DNA of 64,000 bases from Aphanomyces cochlioides (taxonomy: Eukaryota > Oomycota > Saprolegniomycetes > Saprolegniales > Verrucalvaceae). Shown here piece after piece: positions 29,104 through 38,597 of the stretch (positions are counted from its first letter, which is position 1; the number at the start of each line of letters is the position of its first letter). A program made the position numbers and the translations under genes. The stretch lies in contig JAHQRK010000007.1 in assembly GCA_019828595.1 (NCBI GenBank), forward strand, positions 1,488,001 through 1,552,000, given 5' to 3'. The notes below the pieces were generated by a model. That model did no database searches, had not been told where the DNA came from, and worked only from the letters and a program-made list of their open reading frames with translations.

Positions 29104-32100
29104 CTAGACTCGTGAAGCAGAGTACTGCTTGTATGATGATGGCTTGACATCTTTGTAGTAGCTGCCATAGCTGCCAACGTTGTTGCCACCTTCAGCGTAG
29201 TTGTCTTTATCGTAGCCGTCGCCACTATAGTTGTCACTGTCGATATCGATACCTCCATAGCTGGCATCGTTGCCATAGTCGTTAGATGGGTAGTTGTCGT
29301 TGGTGGCGTAGTTGTTCTTCGTGGGTCGACGGCCATACTTGGCTTCCGTGCCGTACTGAGGATCGCCGTACTGAGGACGGCCATATCCTCCATAATGAGA
29401 GTGTTGCGTCTTGGTCGTCTTCGCGTCGTTGCATTTGTCCAAAAGGGTGTTTAGTGCAGTAGTTAAGGCGCCATAGATTTCAGAGTTCGATGGACAACGT
29501 TTGGGTGGAGCTTCGAGAGGGAATGTTTCTCCAAATCCGACAGGTGGTGTTTCTCCGTAGCATTTCTCGTCCGCCAGGTGACGACCATACACAAGCGAAA
29601 TTGCATCCTCTTCTCCGGCCCAGCCGGCGTAAATTTTACCGAGGAAATCGACGATTTCGCCTTCGGCCAGGCACACATAGCTGCGTTTCGACAACAGATT
29701 GTTATACGCTTCGACTTCTGTGCATGAAGTGATGTCGTCCGAGTCCAAGTAGCCGTCTGTGATGCAGTCATTCGCGTCGTCCGATAGCTTCTTCAATTCA
29801 GAGTATGAGATTCCAGAAGGATTCCAATCATCTTCGGACTTGAATTCTGGGTAGCACTTGGAGAGGTCGCCGTCGTTGTTAGCACGGCATGCGTGGAACG
29901 CGCAATAGTACACGATACCAAACCCTTCCAAAATCGGTTGTTCGAGGATGCCAGCGCTTCGCACTGCGATCTCGGCAATCGACTGAGGACGATGCAAAGC
30001 TGATGATTTACGATCGATGTAGTGCACGGCATCGTAGAGGCCGCGGTATGTTCTGTCCGTCGTGTACTGGCTACTCTTGCAATATCGAAGCAGTTTTGAG
30101 CGGTCAACTTCAGCCAGGGCGGTCTTGGCTGCCGAACTTGTAAGAGGACACTGCGAGTCACCGGTATAAAATTCGGGCGAGTAATGTGGCGAGCCTGGAG
30201 AAGACGTGTATACATTTCCCAAGAGTTGTTCAGTATTGGCACACATAAATGAGTCGCCAAGAGTAAACGCAGCGAGTCCAGACGCTTCACCACTCGTGTA
30301 TTGCTGCGTGGTAACCTTCTTGGCACTGTCCAAGTAGTAAGGCGCATTTGGGTTGTATGCAACTTTGCCCTCAACCTCGAACGTGCGGTAAAGATTTGGA
30401 TAGTTGTTGCTAGCAGCGTCGCCCGTGCATTCCTTGACTGCATGGATGAACGCATGGAGTTTCTTGAGGTACAATATCGGGCCTTCCACTGGGTTGTTGC
30501 AAGCACTGGCCGCATAGTGCTCAATAAAGTTGATACGAATGTAGTTTTCAGTCAAACACATGACAGTGGCCGTCGTGATCGAGACGTAGGAACTCTGGAG
30601 ACACTTTTCCTTGAGGTAGTCAGGCGTAATCTCATACGATGATGGTGTTGGCGAAGGTGCCGCTGTCGTGGCTCCATAGCCAGCTTCGGGTTGAGGTGTT
30701 GGCTTCCTGGTCGATGGTGCATACGTTTCACGACGATTGTAGTCGGAGCTGTAGTAGTAATCGTTGTACACATCCGGCTTGGGAGTTGGCTTGGGAGGTT
30801 CGCCGCCGCAAATACCATCCACATTCGCACTCAACGTGAAGTAAAGCACAAGACATTGGTCCAAGAAGTACGTCGTGAGACTCTTGCGGCCACACGTCGT
30901 CCATGGCGCACCAGTGAGGAAGCAATGGTAGTCTCCGAGCTTTGGAATCTTGAGCGTGGTGTCCTTTGGATCAGCAAAGGCGGTGTACGGGAATGGAACC
31001 GACACATCCGCCTTGTAATGGCTCGTGTAGGCTTCATAGACAGGAGGAGCATGCGTGGGGTTGCCATACGATGGTCGACCATACTTGTCGTAGCCGCTGT
31101 TGGATTTCGAGCCGTAGTTGTCATACGTGCGATCGGCGCGGAAGTTACCGTACGATGGTTTGTAGTTGTAGACATCGTCACCGCTGTCGTCGGAGTTATC
31201 GTAGCTGTTTCCATAGTTGCTGCCACCGTAGGTTTGTTTTTTTCCGTAGCTCGAGTCTTTTCCATACGAAGGCGCGCTGTAGGTGTCATCAAAGTTGCCG
31301 TAATTCGTGTTGGACTTGGCGTACGATGGCTTGGTTCCATAGTTGCCACGTCCGTTGGACGATTTGGGTGGTTGCCTGTACGAGCTTGGCGAGTCGTCGC
31401 TGTCGTCGTTTGAGTTGTAGCCATAATAATCGACGGATTCGCCGTCGTACGATTCATCACGGCTGTACGAAGGCTGCTTTTGATATTTCACAGAATTCAA
31501 CCTTTGATCCTCAACGAAGATGGCTTTAAAACCATACTTGTTTGCTTGTCCCCCTAAGGGAGGTCCGCCGCGCAAGTTGTTGTTTGGGGGTCCTTGGTAA
31601 TTGTTTGGCGATGGATATGCGTTGTTGTAGGGGGATTTAGCCAAGTTGTTGGGAGAGGCCCCATAGTTGCTAGAAGAGGGACTGCCATAGCCAATTGAAG
31701 GGTTTGCGTTGTTGCTTGGAGGTTTTCCATTATTGCCGGAAGGATATGCGTAGTTTTTCGGGGGGACAGCGTGGTTGTTCGGGGGGCTACCGTAGTTGTT
31801 GTTCGGGGGAGCGTAGTTGGTTGGTGCGTTTTGATGGTTGTTGGTAGGTTTGAAATTGTTGCTCTGTGGGTTAACATTTTTGTTGGACGGGTTTGAATTG
31901 ACATTGACAGACCGAGCCGAATAAGGCTTTGGGGGCGAAGGTAATCCTTGGTTTTGCATCGTGTACGAATTCTCTTCATCAGCAAACGCAGCTTTGTAAC
32001 CATTCTTGTCACTGCCCTTGTTTGCAGGAGTTGGGGGCTTACCATAGTTATTAAAAGGATTTGGAGAGTTGTTGGACGATGGAAATCCGGTATTGAGAGG

Positions 32101-35100
32101 AGGTTTCGCCAAGTTATAGGAAGTTGCGCTGTTGATGCCAGACGAAGGGTTTCCAGGGATGTTTGGAGGGTTTGCGCGGTTGATGGGACCATTTGCATAG
32201 TTGGCAGCGGGACCGGCGGCGTTGTTGGAAGGATTGACATTCTTGTTGGAGGGGTTGAAGTTGTAGTTAGGAGGAGCTGCAAAGTTGTTCGGGGGGATTG
32301 CATATGGCGTGTTGCCCCCGTTGGGTGGTTTGTTGATAGTGCTGCCTCCCGCTGAACCACTTCGAAAAGACGCTTCGCTGTTGGCAAGAGGCCTATTAAC
32401 TTTGGAGCCGTAGACGAGAGAGGGGTTCTGTGGCTGATTACGCGGGTCAGTAGATTTCACAAACTCGCCATTGAGAGACTCCTCGAGGTAGGCGACGCCA
32501 CTGTCACCTAGCTTAGACTCACTGCCACTGTTTTCAGTTCCAGAAGCGTTCTCTGTCGCAGGGTTCTCGTTCTCTGGGGCCTTTTCGTCGCCTGCATTGG
32601 TCTTTTTATCCTCGTTACCACTTGCCGAGTCTTTTGACGAAGCTTGGACATTGGGGTCGGCGGCAGAAGGGGGGACCTGTCCATCGTTGTTGGCAGGAGG
32701 AGCAGCTTTTTCATCGTCAGTAGTTTGCTTGTCTGTACCAGAGGGTGCGTTTACTGAGGTAGCTTCAGCGTTAGTACTGGTGGAAGGAGAAGCAACCTGG
32801 CCTTCGCCAGCCGTAGGAGTAACAACATTTCCATCGTCAGCAGCTGGAGGAGCGGGATGTCCATCATCATTTACAGGAGCAGACACAGCTGGTCCATTGT
32901 CGGTGGAGGGAGGCGCGTTATCATCGGCAGCGGTAAGAGGAGAAGAGTTTTCATCAGAGACAACAGAAGGAGTGGCTTGCTCATCGTTGGTAGCAGGGGA
33001 AGCAACTTTATCATCGTTTGTAGCATCGCTGGTTGCAGACGGAGCCGCTTTCCCATCGTCAGCGTCAGCAGAGCTAGCGGTTTTCACTTCGCTGATAGTA
33101 GCGCTGGTGACTGTGGAAGCAGGAGGAGCACTTTTATCATCGCCAGGGACAGAAACGGTAGCAGAAGGAGCAGTGGCTTCGTCGTCGGTAACAGCAGGAG
33201 GACCAGCAGCTTTCTCCTCGTTGGAGCCCAGAACGGGTTTGCCATTGTCAGCGGCAGGAGGGGCTGCAACTTTCTCTTCATTCGTGGCAGAAGGTGCAGC
33301 TTTCTCATCATCGACTTGAGGAGTAAAGGCCTTTTCGTCGTTGGTGGCAGGAGGAATAGGAGCGCTGTCTTCGTGTGTAGCAGGAAGATTTGCGGCATTT
33401 CCATCATTAGTAGCAGGAGAAGCATCTTTCTCGTCATCAACCGTAGGAGTCACTGGTTTTGCATCGTTGGCGGCAGGGGATGCAACCTTTACGTCATCAG
33501 GTGCTGGTTGAGCGACTTTATCGTCGGTAGCAGGAGCAGCAGAATTTTCATCGTTGGCTACAGGAAGAGCAACAGCTTTTTCGTCCTTGGTGGCAGACGC
33601 TGGACCTTGCTCATCGTTGGTAGCAGAAGGAGCGGCCTTTCCATCGTTGGTTGGAGGAATAACTTTATTGTCGTTGCCAGTGGCACCCCCATCGTTCACT
33701 GGAGAAGTGACTTTATCATTGGCGATAGTAGGAGTAACTTCGTGTTCGTCCTTGGTGGCAGAAGCTGCAGCTTGCTCATCTTTCGTTGCAGAAGGAGCGT
33801 CCTCAACATCGTCGGCTGGAGAAGCGACTTTATCGGCGGCGATAGGAGGAGCTACTGCTGTTTCTTCCTTGGTGGCAGGAGCAGCAGCTTGCTCATTTGC
33901 AGTAGGTATGGCAGCTTCCTCACTGGCAGCCTCAGAAGGAGGGGCCTTTTCATCTGAGGCAACTGAAGACACGGCTTTTGCATCTTTGGTTGGAGCAGTA
34001 GCGTTGTCACTGTTAGCAGTAGACGAAGTTGCTTTTTCATCAGAGGGGACAGAAGGAGCAGCTTTCTCAACGTCAGCCACAGGAGTCACATCTTTGCCAT
34101 CGTTGGCGACATTTGGATCGCTTTCTTCATTGCTAGTGGCAGGCGAGATAGCCTTCTCCTCGTCAGTTTTTTGTCCGTCATCGCCCGTGGCTGGTTCGTT
34201 CGACTTGGGTTGGACGTTGTTCTTGGCAGCAAGTGGAGTGGCGAGTCCACCTTCAGCTGATAGAGGGCTAGCATTTCCCTCGTCAGCCTTTGGGTTGTCG
34301 TCCTTCGTTGGCGCGGTAGAGTCGACTGACGCTTTGATCTCGTTGTTTTCTTCTGGATTACTGATTGGCGGTTCTGCCTTTTCTTGCGCATCGCTTGTCT
34401 TTGAGCCATCTTTACTCGCAGTATCAACAGCGTCACTGCTTTGAGACACTGTGCCATTACTTGAGACTTCTTTCGAATCTTTTGACTCGCTTTGGTCGTT
34501 TTCAGGAGACGACGCATCTGTAGTGACTTGGGCATCATCCGTCGTAACTTGATCAACTTTGAGTGGAACAAACGCGCGGATTTTGCTGGCACTGATGGCG
34601 TCAACCTTAATAGCTTGCACAGAGTCTTCGGAATTGCTCTCAGCACCTTCAGTTTCCACCACGTTTGAGCTATCGACTTTTCCTTCATCAAGCGAAGGGG
34701 CTTTGCCACCACTTTCACGGCGATGGTCGTCGATTTCACTCTCATGGACAGACTCAAGTTTGGGCTTGGTGTCCTCGTCGTCGTCGGGGGGAAGGACATA
34801 ATCCACAAACGGTTCATCGGCATGAGCCTCAACCGGTGCATGTTCGTCGTTTTCTTTGTCGTCGGTGGGAAACTTTGGAGTGTCACCATGTGATCCCCTC
34901 AAATTAGACGAACTGGGGAACACAAGGTCGATTTCAGCTTCGTCTCCATTGTCACCACTGGCTTCCGACGTGTATACTAAGGGCGAGACAGGTTCATCAT
35001 CAGCACCTTTAGCTGTAATAGCCACTTTGTCATCATACGCAGCGATAGAAACAACATACGAAGGGGGAGCGTCGGCTAGAACCGACGAGGCTCCAGCCAA

Positions 35101-35127
35101 ATACGCCAACACATACAGCGACTTCAT
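29104..35127 (-). CDS. Large secreted repeat protein, paralogue B
   Basis: 2007 aa from ATG at 35127. I prefer this start over the one 11 codons upstream because it gives a clean signal peptide (MKSLYVLAYLAGASSVLADA). Domains in order: an acidic N-terminal part; a long Ala/Pro/Asp/Glu/Lys-rich region of degenerate repeats around the motif A-T-N-D-E-K-A-A-P-S (about residues 280-880); a Pro/Asn-rich region with repeats of the type P-P-N-N (about 950-1270); a Tyr/Gly/Ser-rich region (SYGKDSSYGKK); and a Cys-bearing C-terminal region shared with paralogues A and C. It is predicted to be secreted and probably cell-wall or extracellular-matrix bound; no catalytic motif is seen. Its 3' 2 kb is an inverted copy of paralogue C. 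Confidence 0.88.
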   Translation of the reverse strand: MKSLYVLAYLAGASSVLADAPPSYVVSIAAYDDKVAITAKGADDEPVSPLVYTSEASGDNGDEAEIDLVFPSSSNLRGSHGDTPKFPTDDKENDEHAPVEAHADEPFVDYVLPPDDDEDTKPKLESVHESEIDDHRRESGGKAPSLDEGKVDSSNVVETEGAESNSEDSVQAIKVDAISASKIRAFVPLKVDQVTTDDAQVTTDASSPENDQSESKDSKEVSSNGTVSQSSDAVDTASKDGSKTSDAQEKAEPPISNPEENNEIKASVDSTAPTKDDNPKADEGNASPLSAEGGLATPLAAKNNVQPKSNEPATGDDGQKTDEEKAISPATSNEESDPNVANDGKDVTPVADVEKAAPSVPSDEKATSSTANSDNATAPTKDAKAVSSVASDEKAPPSEAASEEAAIPTANEQAAAPATKEETAVAPPIAADKVASPADDVEDAPSATKDEQAAASATKDEHEVTPTIANDKVTSPVNDGGATGNDNKVIPPTNDGKAAPSATNDEQGPASATKDEKAVALPVANDENSAAPATDDKVAQPAPDDVKVASPAANDAKPVTPTVDDEKDASPATNDGNAANLPATHEDSAPIPPATNDEKAFTPQVDDEKAAPSATNEEKVAAPPAADNGKPVLGSNEEKAAGPPAVTDDEATAPSATVSVPGDDKSAPPASTVTSATISEVKTASSADADDGKAAPSATSDATNDDKVASPATNDEQATPSVVSDENSSPLTAADDNAPPSTDNGPAVSAPVNDDGHPAPPAADDGNVVTPTAGEGQVASPSTSTNAEATSVNAPSGTDKQTTDDEKAAPPANNDGQVPPSAADPNVQASSKDSASGNEDKKTNAGDEKAPENENPATENASGTENSGSESKLGDSGVAYLEESLNGEFVKSTDPRNQPQNPSLVYGSKVNRPLANSEASFRSGSAGGSTINKPPNGGNTPYAIPPNNFAAPPNYNFNPSNKNVNPSNNAAGPAANYANGPINRANPPNIPGNPSSGINSATSYNLAKPPLNTGFPSSNNSPNPFNNYGKPPTPANKGSDKNGYKAAFADEENSYTMQNQGLPSPPKPYSARSVNVNSNPSNKNVNPQSNNFKPTNNHQNAPTNYAPPNNNYGSPPNNHAVPPKNYAYPSGNNGKPPSNNANPSIGYGSPSSSNYGASPNNLAKSPYNNAYPSPNNYQGPPNNNLRGGPPLGGQANKYGFKAIFVEDQRLNSVKYQKQPSYSRDESYDGESVDYYGYNSNDDSDDSPSSYRQPPKSSNGRGNYGTKPSYAKSNTNYGNFDDTYSAPSYGKDSSYGKKQTYGGSNYGNSYDNSDDSGDDVYNYKPSYGNFRADRTYDNYGSKSNSGYDKYGRPSYGNPTHAPPVYEAYTSHYKADVSVPFPYTAFADPKDTTLKIPKLGDYHCFLTGAPWTTCGRKSLTTYFLDQCLVLYFTLSANVDGICGGEPPKPTPKPDVYNDYYYSSDYNRRETYAPSTRKPTPQPEAGYGATTAAPSPTPSSYEITPDYLKEKCLQSSYVSITTATVMCLTENYIRINFIEHYAASACNNPVEGPILYLKKLHAFIHAVKECTGDAASNNYPNLYRTFEVEGKVAYNPNAPYYLDSAKKVTTQQYTSGEASGLAAFTLGDSFMCANTEQLLGNVYTSSPGSPHYSPEFYTGDSQCPLTSSAAKTALAEVDRSKLLRYCKSSQYTTDRTYRGLYDAVHYIDRKSSALHRPQSIAEIAVRSAGILEQPILEGFGIVYYCAFHACRANNDGDLSKCYPEFKSEDDWNPSGISYSELKKLSDDANDCITDGYLDSDDITSCTEVEAYNNLLSKRSYVCLAEGEIVDFLGKIYAGWAGEEDAISLVYGRHLADEKCYGETPPVGFGETFPLEAPPKRCPSNSEIYGALTTALNTLLDKCNDAKTTKTQHSHYGGYGRPQYGDPQYGTEAKYGRRPTKNNYATNDNYPSNDYGNDASYGGIDIDSDNYSGDGYDKDNYAEGGNNVGSYGSYYKDVKPSSYKQYSASRV
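29285..31344 (-). repeat. Inverted 2-kb repeat, copy in paralogue B
   Basis: Mirrors 36230-38290 about position 33787. Translated frames on both strands agree throughout, and the coordinate sums stay constant (67574, changing to 67575 after the 1-nt insertion). The two copies therefore have no other length difference. The outer limits are approximate. Confidence 0.88.
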
Positions 35128-35929
35128 TGCCGACTGGTAATTGCAAAAGTTGACCGTCAAATAGACGCGATATCAATCGCTTCAAACTTTCTGCATCCAA
35201 TCTTTGCAATTGTAAAAAATTAGGCGCCAATCCGTGGCCTTTTTCTAAAGAACCCCTTCAGCACGACCTTTCAAACAACCTCAGTCCGACTTGGAGATAG
35301 ATGCAAGCATGCTACACGTTCTGTTCACGATATGTTCATCCAGGCAACAGCTCAGGTCTCGTTTGCCCTCAACTTAAGTCGTCATCGCTGGGCACGAGCT
35401 CAAGCTGCCACTCCATTCGAGCATCAAACCTCAGATATGCACTACTTAGAACGCGCTAAGTAGTTGATGGACTGCCGAGAGTTTAAGGTCGTCCAAGTTG
35501 TTGCTCTGATTTTCTAGAGATGCGTTGAAACTACTGCAATCGGCTCTACACCTTGGATGACCTCTCTATTCTCTGTGATCCCACAGTCGCCCTCAATTCA
35601 GCCCGTCAACTCATCCTGAAGGAGAGAAAGCTCTAAGGAGATGAGGTAGAGCTGAAGAGTGGTTAGAACCACGCCGTGCGGTCGATCCACCGTGGCGGCG
35701 TTTCAAAGTGTGACCTTTCGATGGATTTTGGAGTTGATTGGTTGGCGAAACGTCGCGGCAGTTGACAGTTTCATGAGGCTAAAAGGTCGCCCGTTCGTCT
35801 GGTTGGACACCAAACTTTGGTTCCTGCTTTGATTCGTGGCAAAAGTTTTCGATCGAATGACTGCAGCACGAGTTGGCGATTGCTCTGTAGCAGAACATTG
35901 TCCAATTTGCCTCGATCTGCCTCCTGACA
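35128..35929. promoter_or_regulatory. Shared upstream region of paralogues B and C
   Basis: About 800 bp separate the two divergent start codons, so this should contain both promoters. I see no TATA or defined operator motif, and no gene. Confidence 0.45.
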
Positions 35930-38435
35930 ATGAAAGGAGCGTTCTGGTTTGCACTCTTCGTGGGCGTCAAGACCATCTTGGCTGATGTCCAAGAAGCCAA
36001 TGCCGTCCAAACACAAGAAGGACAATATCAAAAGCAACCATCCTACCAACAGCCATCGTATTCGCGTGACGACTCGTACGGCTCCGGCTCGTACGATGAC
36101 GCTGACGAGGAATCCAACGATTCCTACGGGTCCTACGACTCGTATGGCGACTCACCAAGCTCGTACGGTCAACCATCCAAGGGTTCCTATGGTCGCAATA
36201 GCTATGGACAAGCACCCAGCGGCGGTAACTCTTATGGAACCAAGCCATCGTACGCCAAGTCCAACACGAATTACGGCAACTTTGATGACACCTACAGCGC
36301 GCCTTCGTATGGAAAAGACTCGAGCTACGGAAAAAAACAAACCTACGGTGGCAGCAACTATGGAAACAGCTACGATAACTCCGACGACAGCGGTGACGAT
36401 GTCTACAACTACAAACCATCGTACGGTAACTTCCGCGCCGATCGCACGTATGACAACTACGGCTCGAAATCCAACAGCGGCTACGACAAGTATGGTCGAC
36501 CATCGTATGGCAACCCCACGCATGCTCCTCCTGTCTATGAAGCCTACACGAGCCATTACAAGGCGGATGTGTCGGTTCCATTCCCGTACACCGCCTTTGC
36601 TGATCCAAAGGACACCACGCTCAAGATTCCAAAGCTCGGAGACTACCATTGCTTCCTCACTGGTGCGCCATGGACGACGTGTGGCCGCAAGAGTCTCACG
36701 ACGTACTTCTTGGACCAATGTCTTGTGCTTTACTTCACGTTGAGTGCGAATGTGGATGGTATTTGCGGCGGCGAACCTCCCAAGCCAACTCCCAAGCCGG
36801 ATGTGTACAACGATTACTACTACAGCTCCGACTACAATCGTCGTGAAACGTATGCACCATCGACCAGGAAGCCAACACCTCAACCCGAAGCTGGCTATGG
36901 AGCCACGACAGCGGCACCTTCGCCAACACCATCATCGTATGAGATTACGCCTGACTACCTCAAGGAAAAGTGTCTCCAGAGTTCCTACGTCTCGATCACG
37001 ACGGCCACTGTCATGTGTTTGACTGAAAACTACATTCGTATCAACTTTATTGAGCACTATGCGGCCAGTGCTTGCAACAACCCAGTGGAAGGCCCGATAT
37101 TGTACCTCAAGAAACTCCATGCGTTCATCCATGCAGTCAAGGAATGCACGGGCGACGCTGCTAGCAACAACTATCCAAATCTTTACCGCACGTTCGAGGT
37201 TGAGGGCAAAGTTGCATACAACCCAAATGCGCCTTACTACTTGGACAGTGCCAAGAAGGTTACCACGCAGCAATACACGAGTGGTGAAGCGTCTGGACTC
37301 GCTGCGTTTACTCTTGGCGACTCATTTATGTGTGCCAATACTGAACAACTCTTGGGAAATGTATACACGTCTTCTCCAGGCTCGCCACATTACTCGCCCG
37401 AATTTTATACCGGTGACTCGCAGTGTCCTCTTACAAGTTCGGCAGCCAAGACCGCCCTGGCTGAAGTTGACCGCTCAAAACTGCTTCGATATTGCAAGAG
37501 TAGCCAGTACACGACGGACAGAACATACCGCGGCCTCTACGATGCCGTGCACTACATCGATCGTAAATCATCAGCTTTGCATCGTCCTCAGTCGATTGCC
37601 GAGATCGCAGTGCGAAGCGCTGGCATCCTCGAACAACCGATTTTGGAAGGGTTTGGTATCGTGTACTATTTGCGCGTTCCACGCATGCCGTGCTAACAAC
37701 GACGGCGACCTCTCCAAGTGCTACCCAGAATTCAAGTCCGAAGATGATTGGAATCCTTCTGGAATCTCATACTCTGAATTGAAGAAGCTATCGGACGACG
37801 CGAATGACTGCATCACAGACGGCTACTTGGACTCGGACGACATCACTTCATGCACAGAAGTCGAAGCGTATAACAATCTGTTGTCGAAACGCAGCTATGT
37901 GTGCCTGGCCGAAGGCGAAATCGTCGATTTCCTCGGTAAAATTTACGCCGGCTGGGCCGGAGAAGAGGATGCAATTTCGCTTGTGTATGGTCGTCACCTG
38001 GCGGACGAGAAATGCTACGGAGAAACACCACCTGTCGGATTTGGAGAAACATTCCCTCTCGAAGCTCCACCCAAACGTTGTCCATCGAACTCTGAAATCT
38101 ATGGCGCCTTAACTACTGCACTAAACACCCTTTTGGACAAATGCAACGACGCGAAGACGACCAAGACGCAACACTCTCATTATGGAGGATATGGCCGTCC
38201 TCAGTACGGCGATCCTCAGTACGGCACGGAAGCCAAGTATGGCCGTCGACCCACGAAGAACAACTACGCCACCAACGACAACTACCCATCGTATGATAAT
38301 GGCAATGACTACGGCTACGACGATGACAGCTATGGTGGTTATGACAATGACAGCTATGGTGGTTACGATAACAGCTATGACGATGATAACAACGCCGACT
38401 ACAACTACAATGCCAAGCGCTATGGCAACAAATAG
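35930..38435 (+). pseudogene. Secreted repeat protein, paralogue C, with a 1-nt frameshift
   Basis: The 5' frame begins MKGAFWFALFVGVKTILADV (signal peptide) and is followed by Tyr/Ser/Gly/Asp-rich repeats and the same Cys-bearing region as paralogue B. At about 37669 an extra T (TACTATTTGCG versus TACTATTGCG in B) shifts the frame: the first frame stops at 37694-37696. The rest of the coding sequence (37680-38435) continues in the other frame, ending in a Tyr/Gly/Asp-rich tail with YDDDSYGGYDNDSYGGYDN-like repeats. It may be a real pseudogene or an assembly error in a T-run; otherwise the sequence is intact. Confidence 0.85.
36230..38290 (+). repeat. Inverted 2-kb repeat, copy in paralogue C
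   Basis: Partner of 29285-31344. The 3' ends differ beyond about 38290, where copy C has extra Tyr/Gly/Asp repeats. Confidence 0.88.
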
Positions 38436-38597
38436 AGACAAGACCATCCCCTCGCTTCTTTGTGCTCAAGCCATTAAGCCTTAGCAGAGAGCCCATCGAT
38501 TCCACTGACAGAGCCAACTCAAGGCTGCTGTTCCTGTATCAGTGACAGTGGAGTGTTATGTTTGTCCAGAATGTTTTCGTCATTGAATAAAGAGGAT

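Noticed and set aside
30691..31413. Arg/Val-rich frames of about 200-300 codons antisense to the surface-protein genes
   Set aside because: They recur at mirrored positions only because the sense genes are duplicated; composition is that of an antisense frame of Tyr/Gly/Asp-rich coding DNA.
35127..35160. Upstream start for paralogue B (11 extra codons)
   Set aside because: Only the downstream Met gives a proper signal peptide at the N-terminus.
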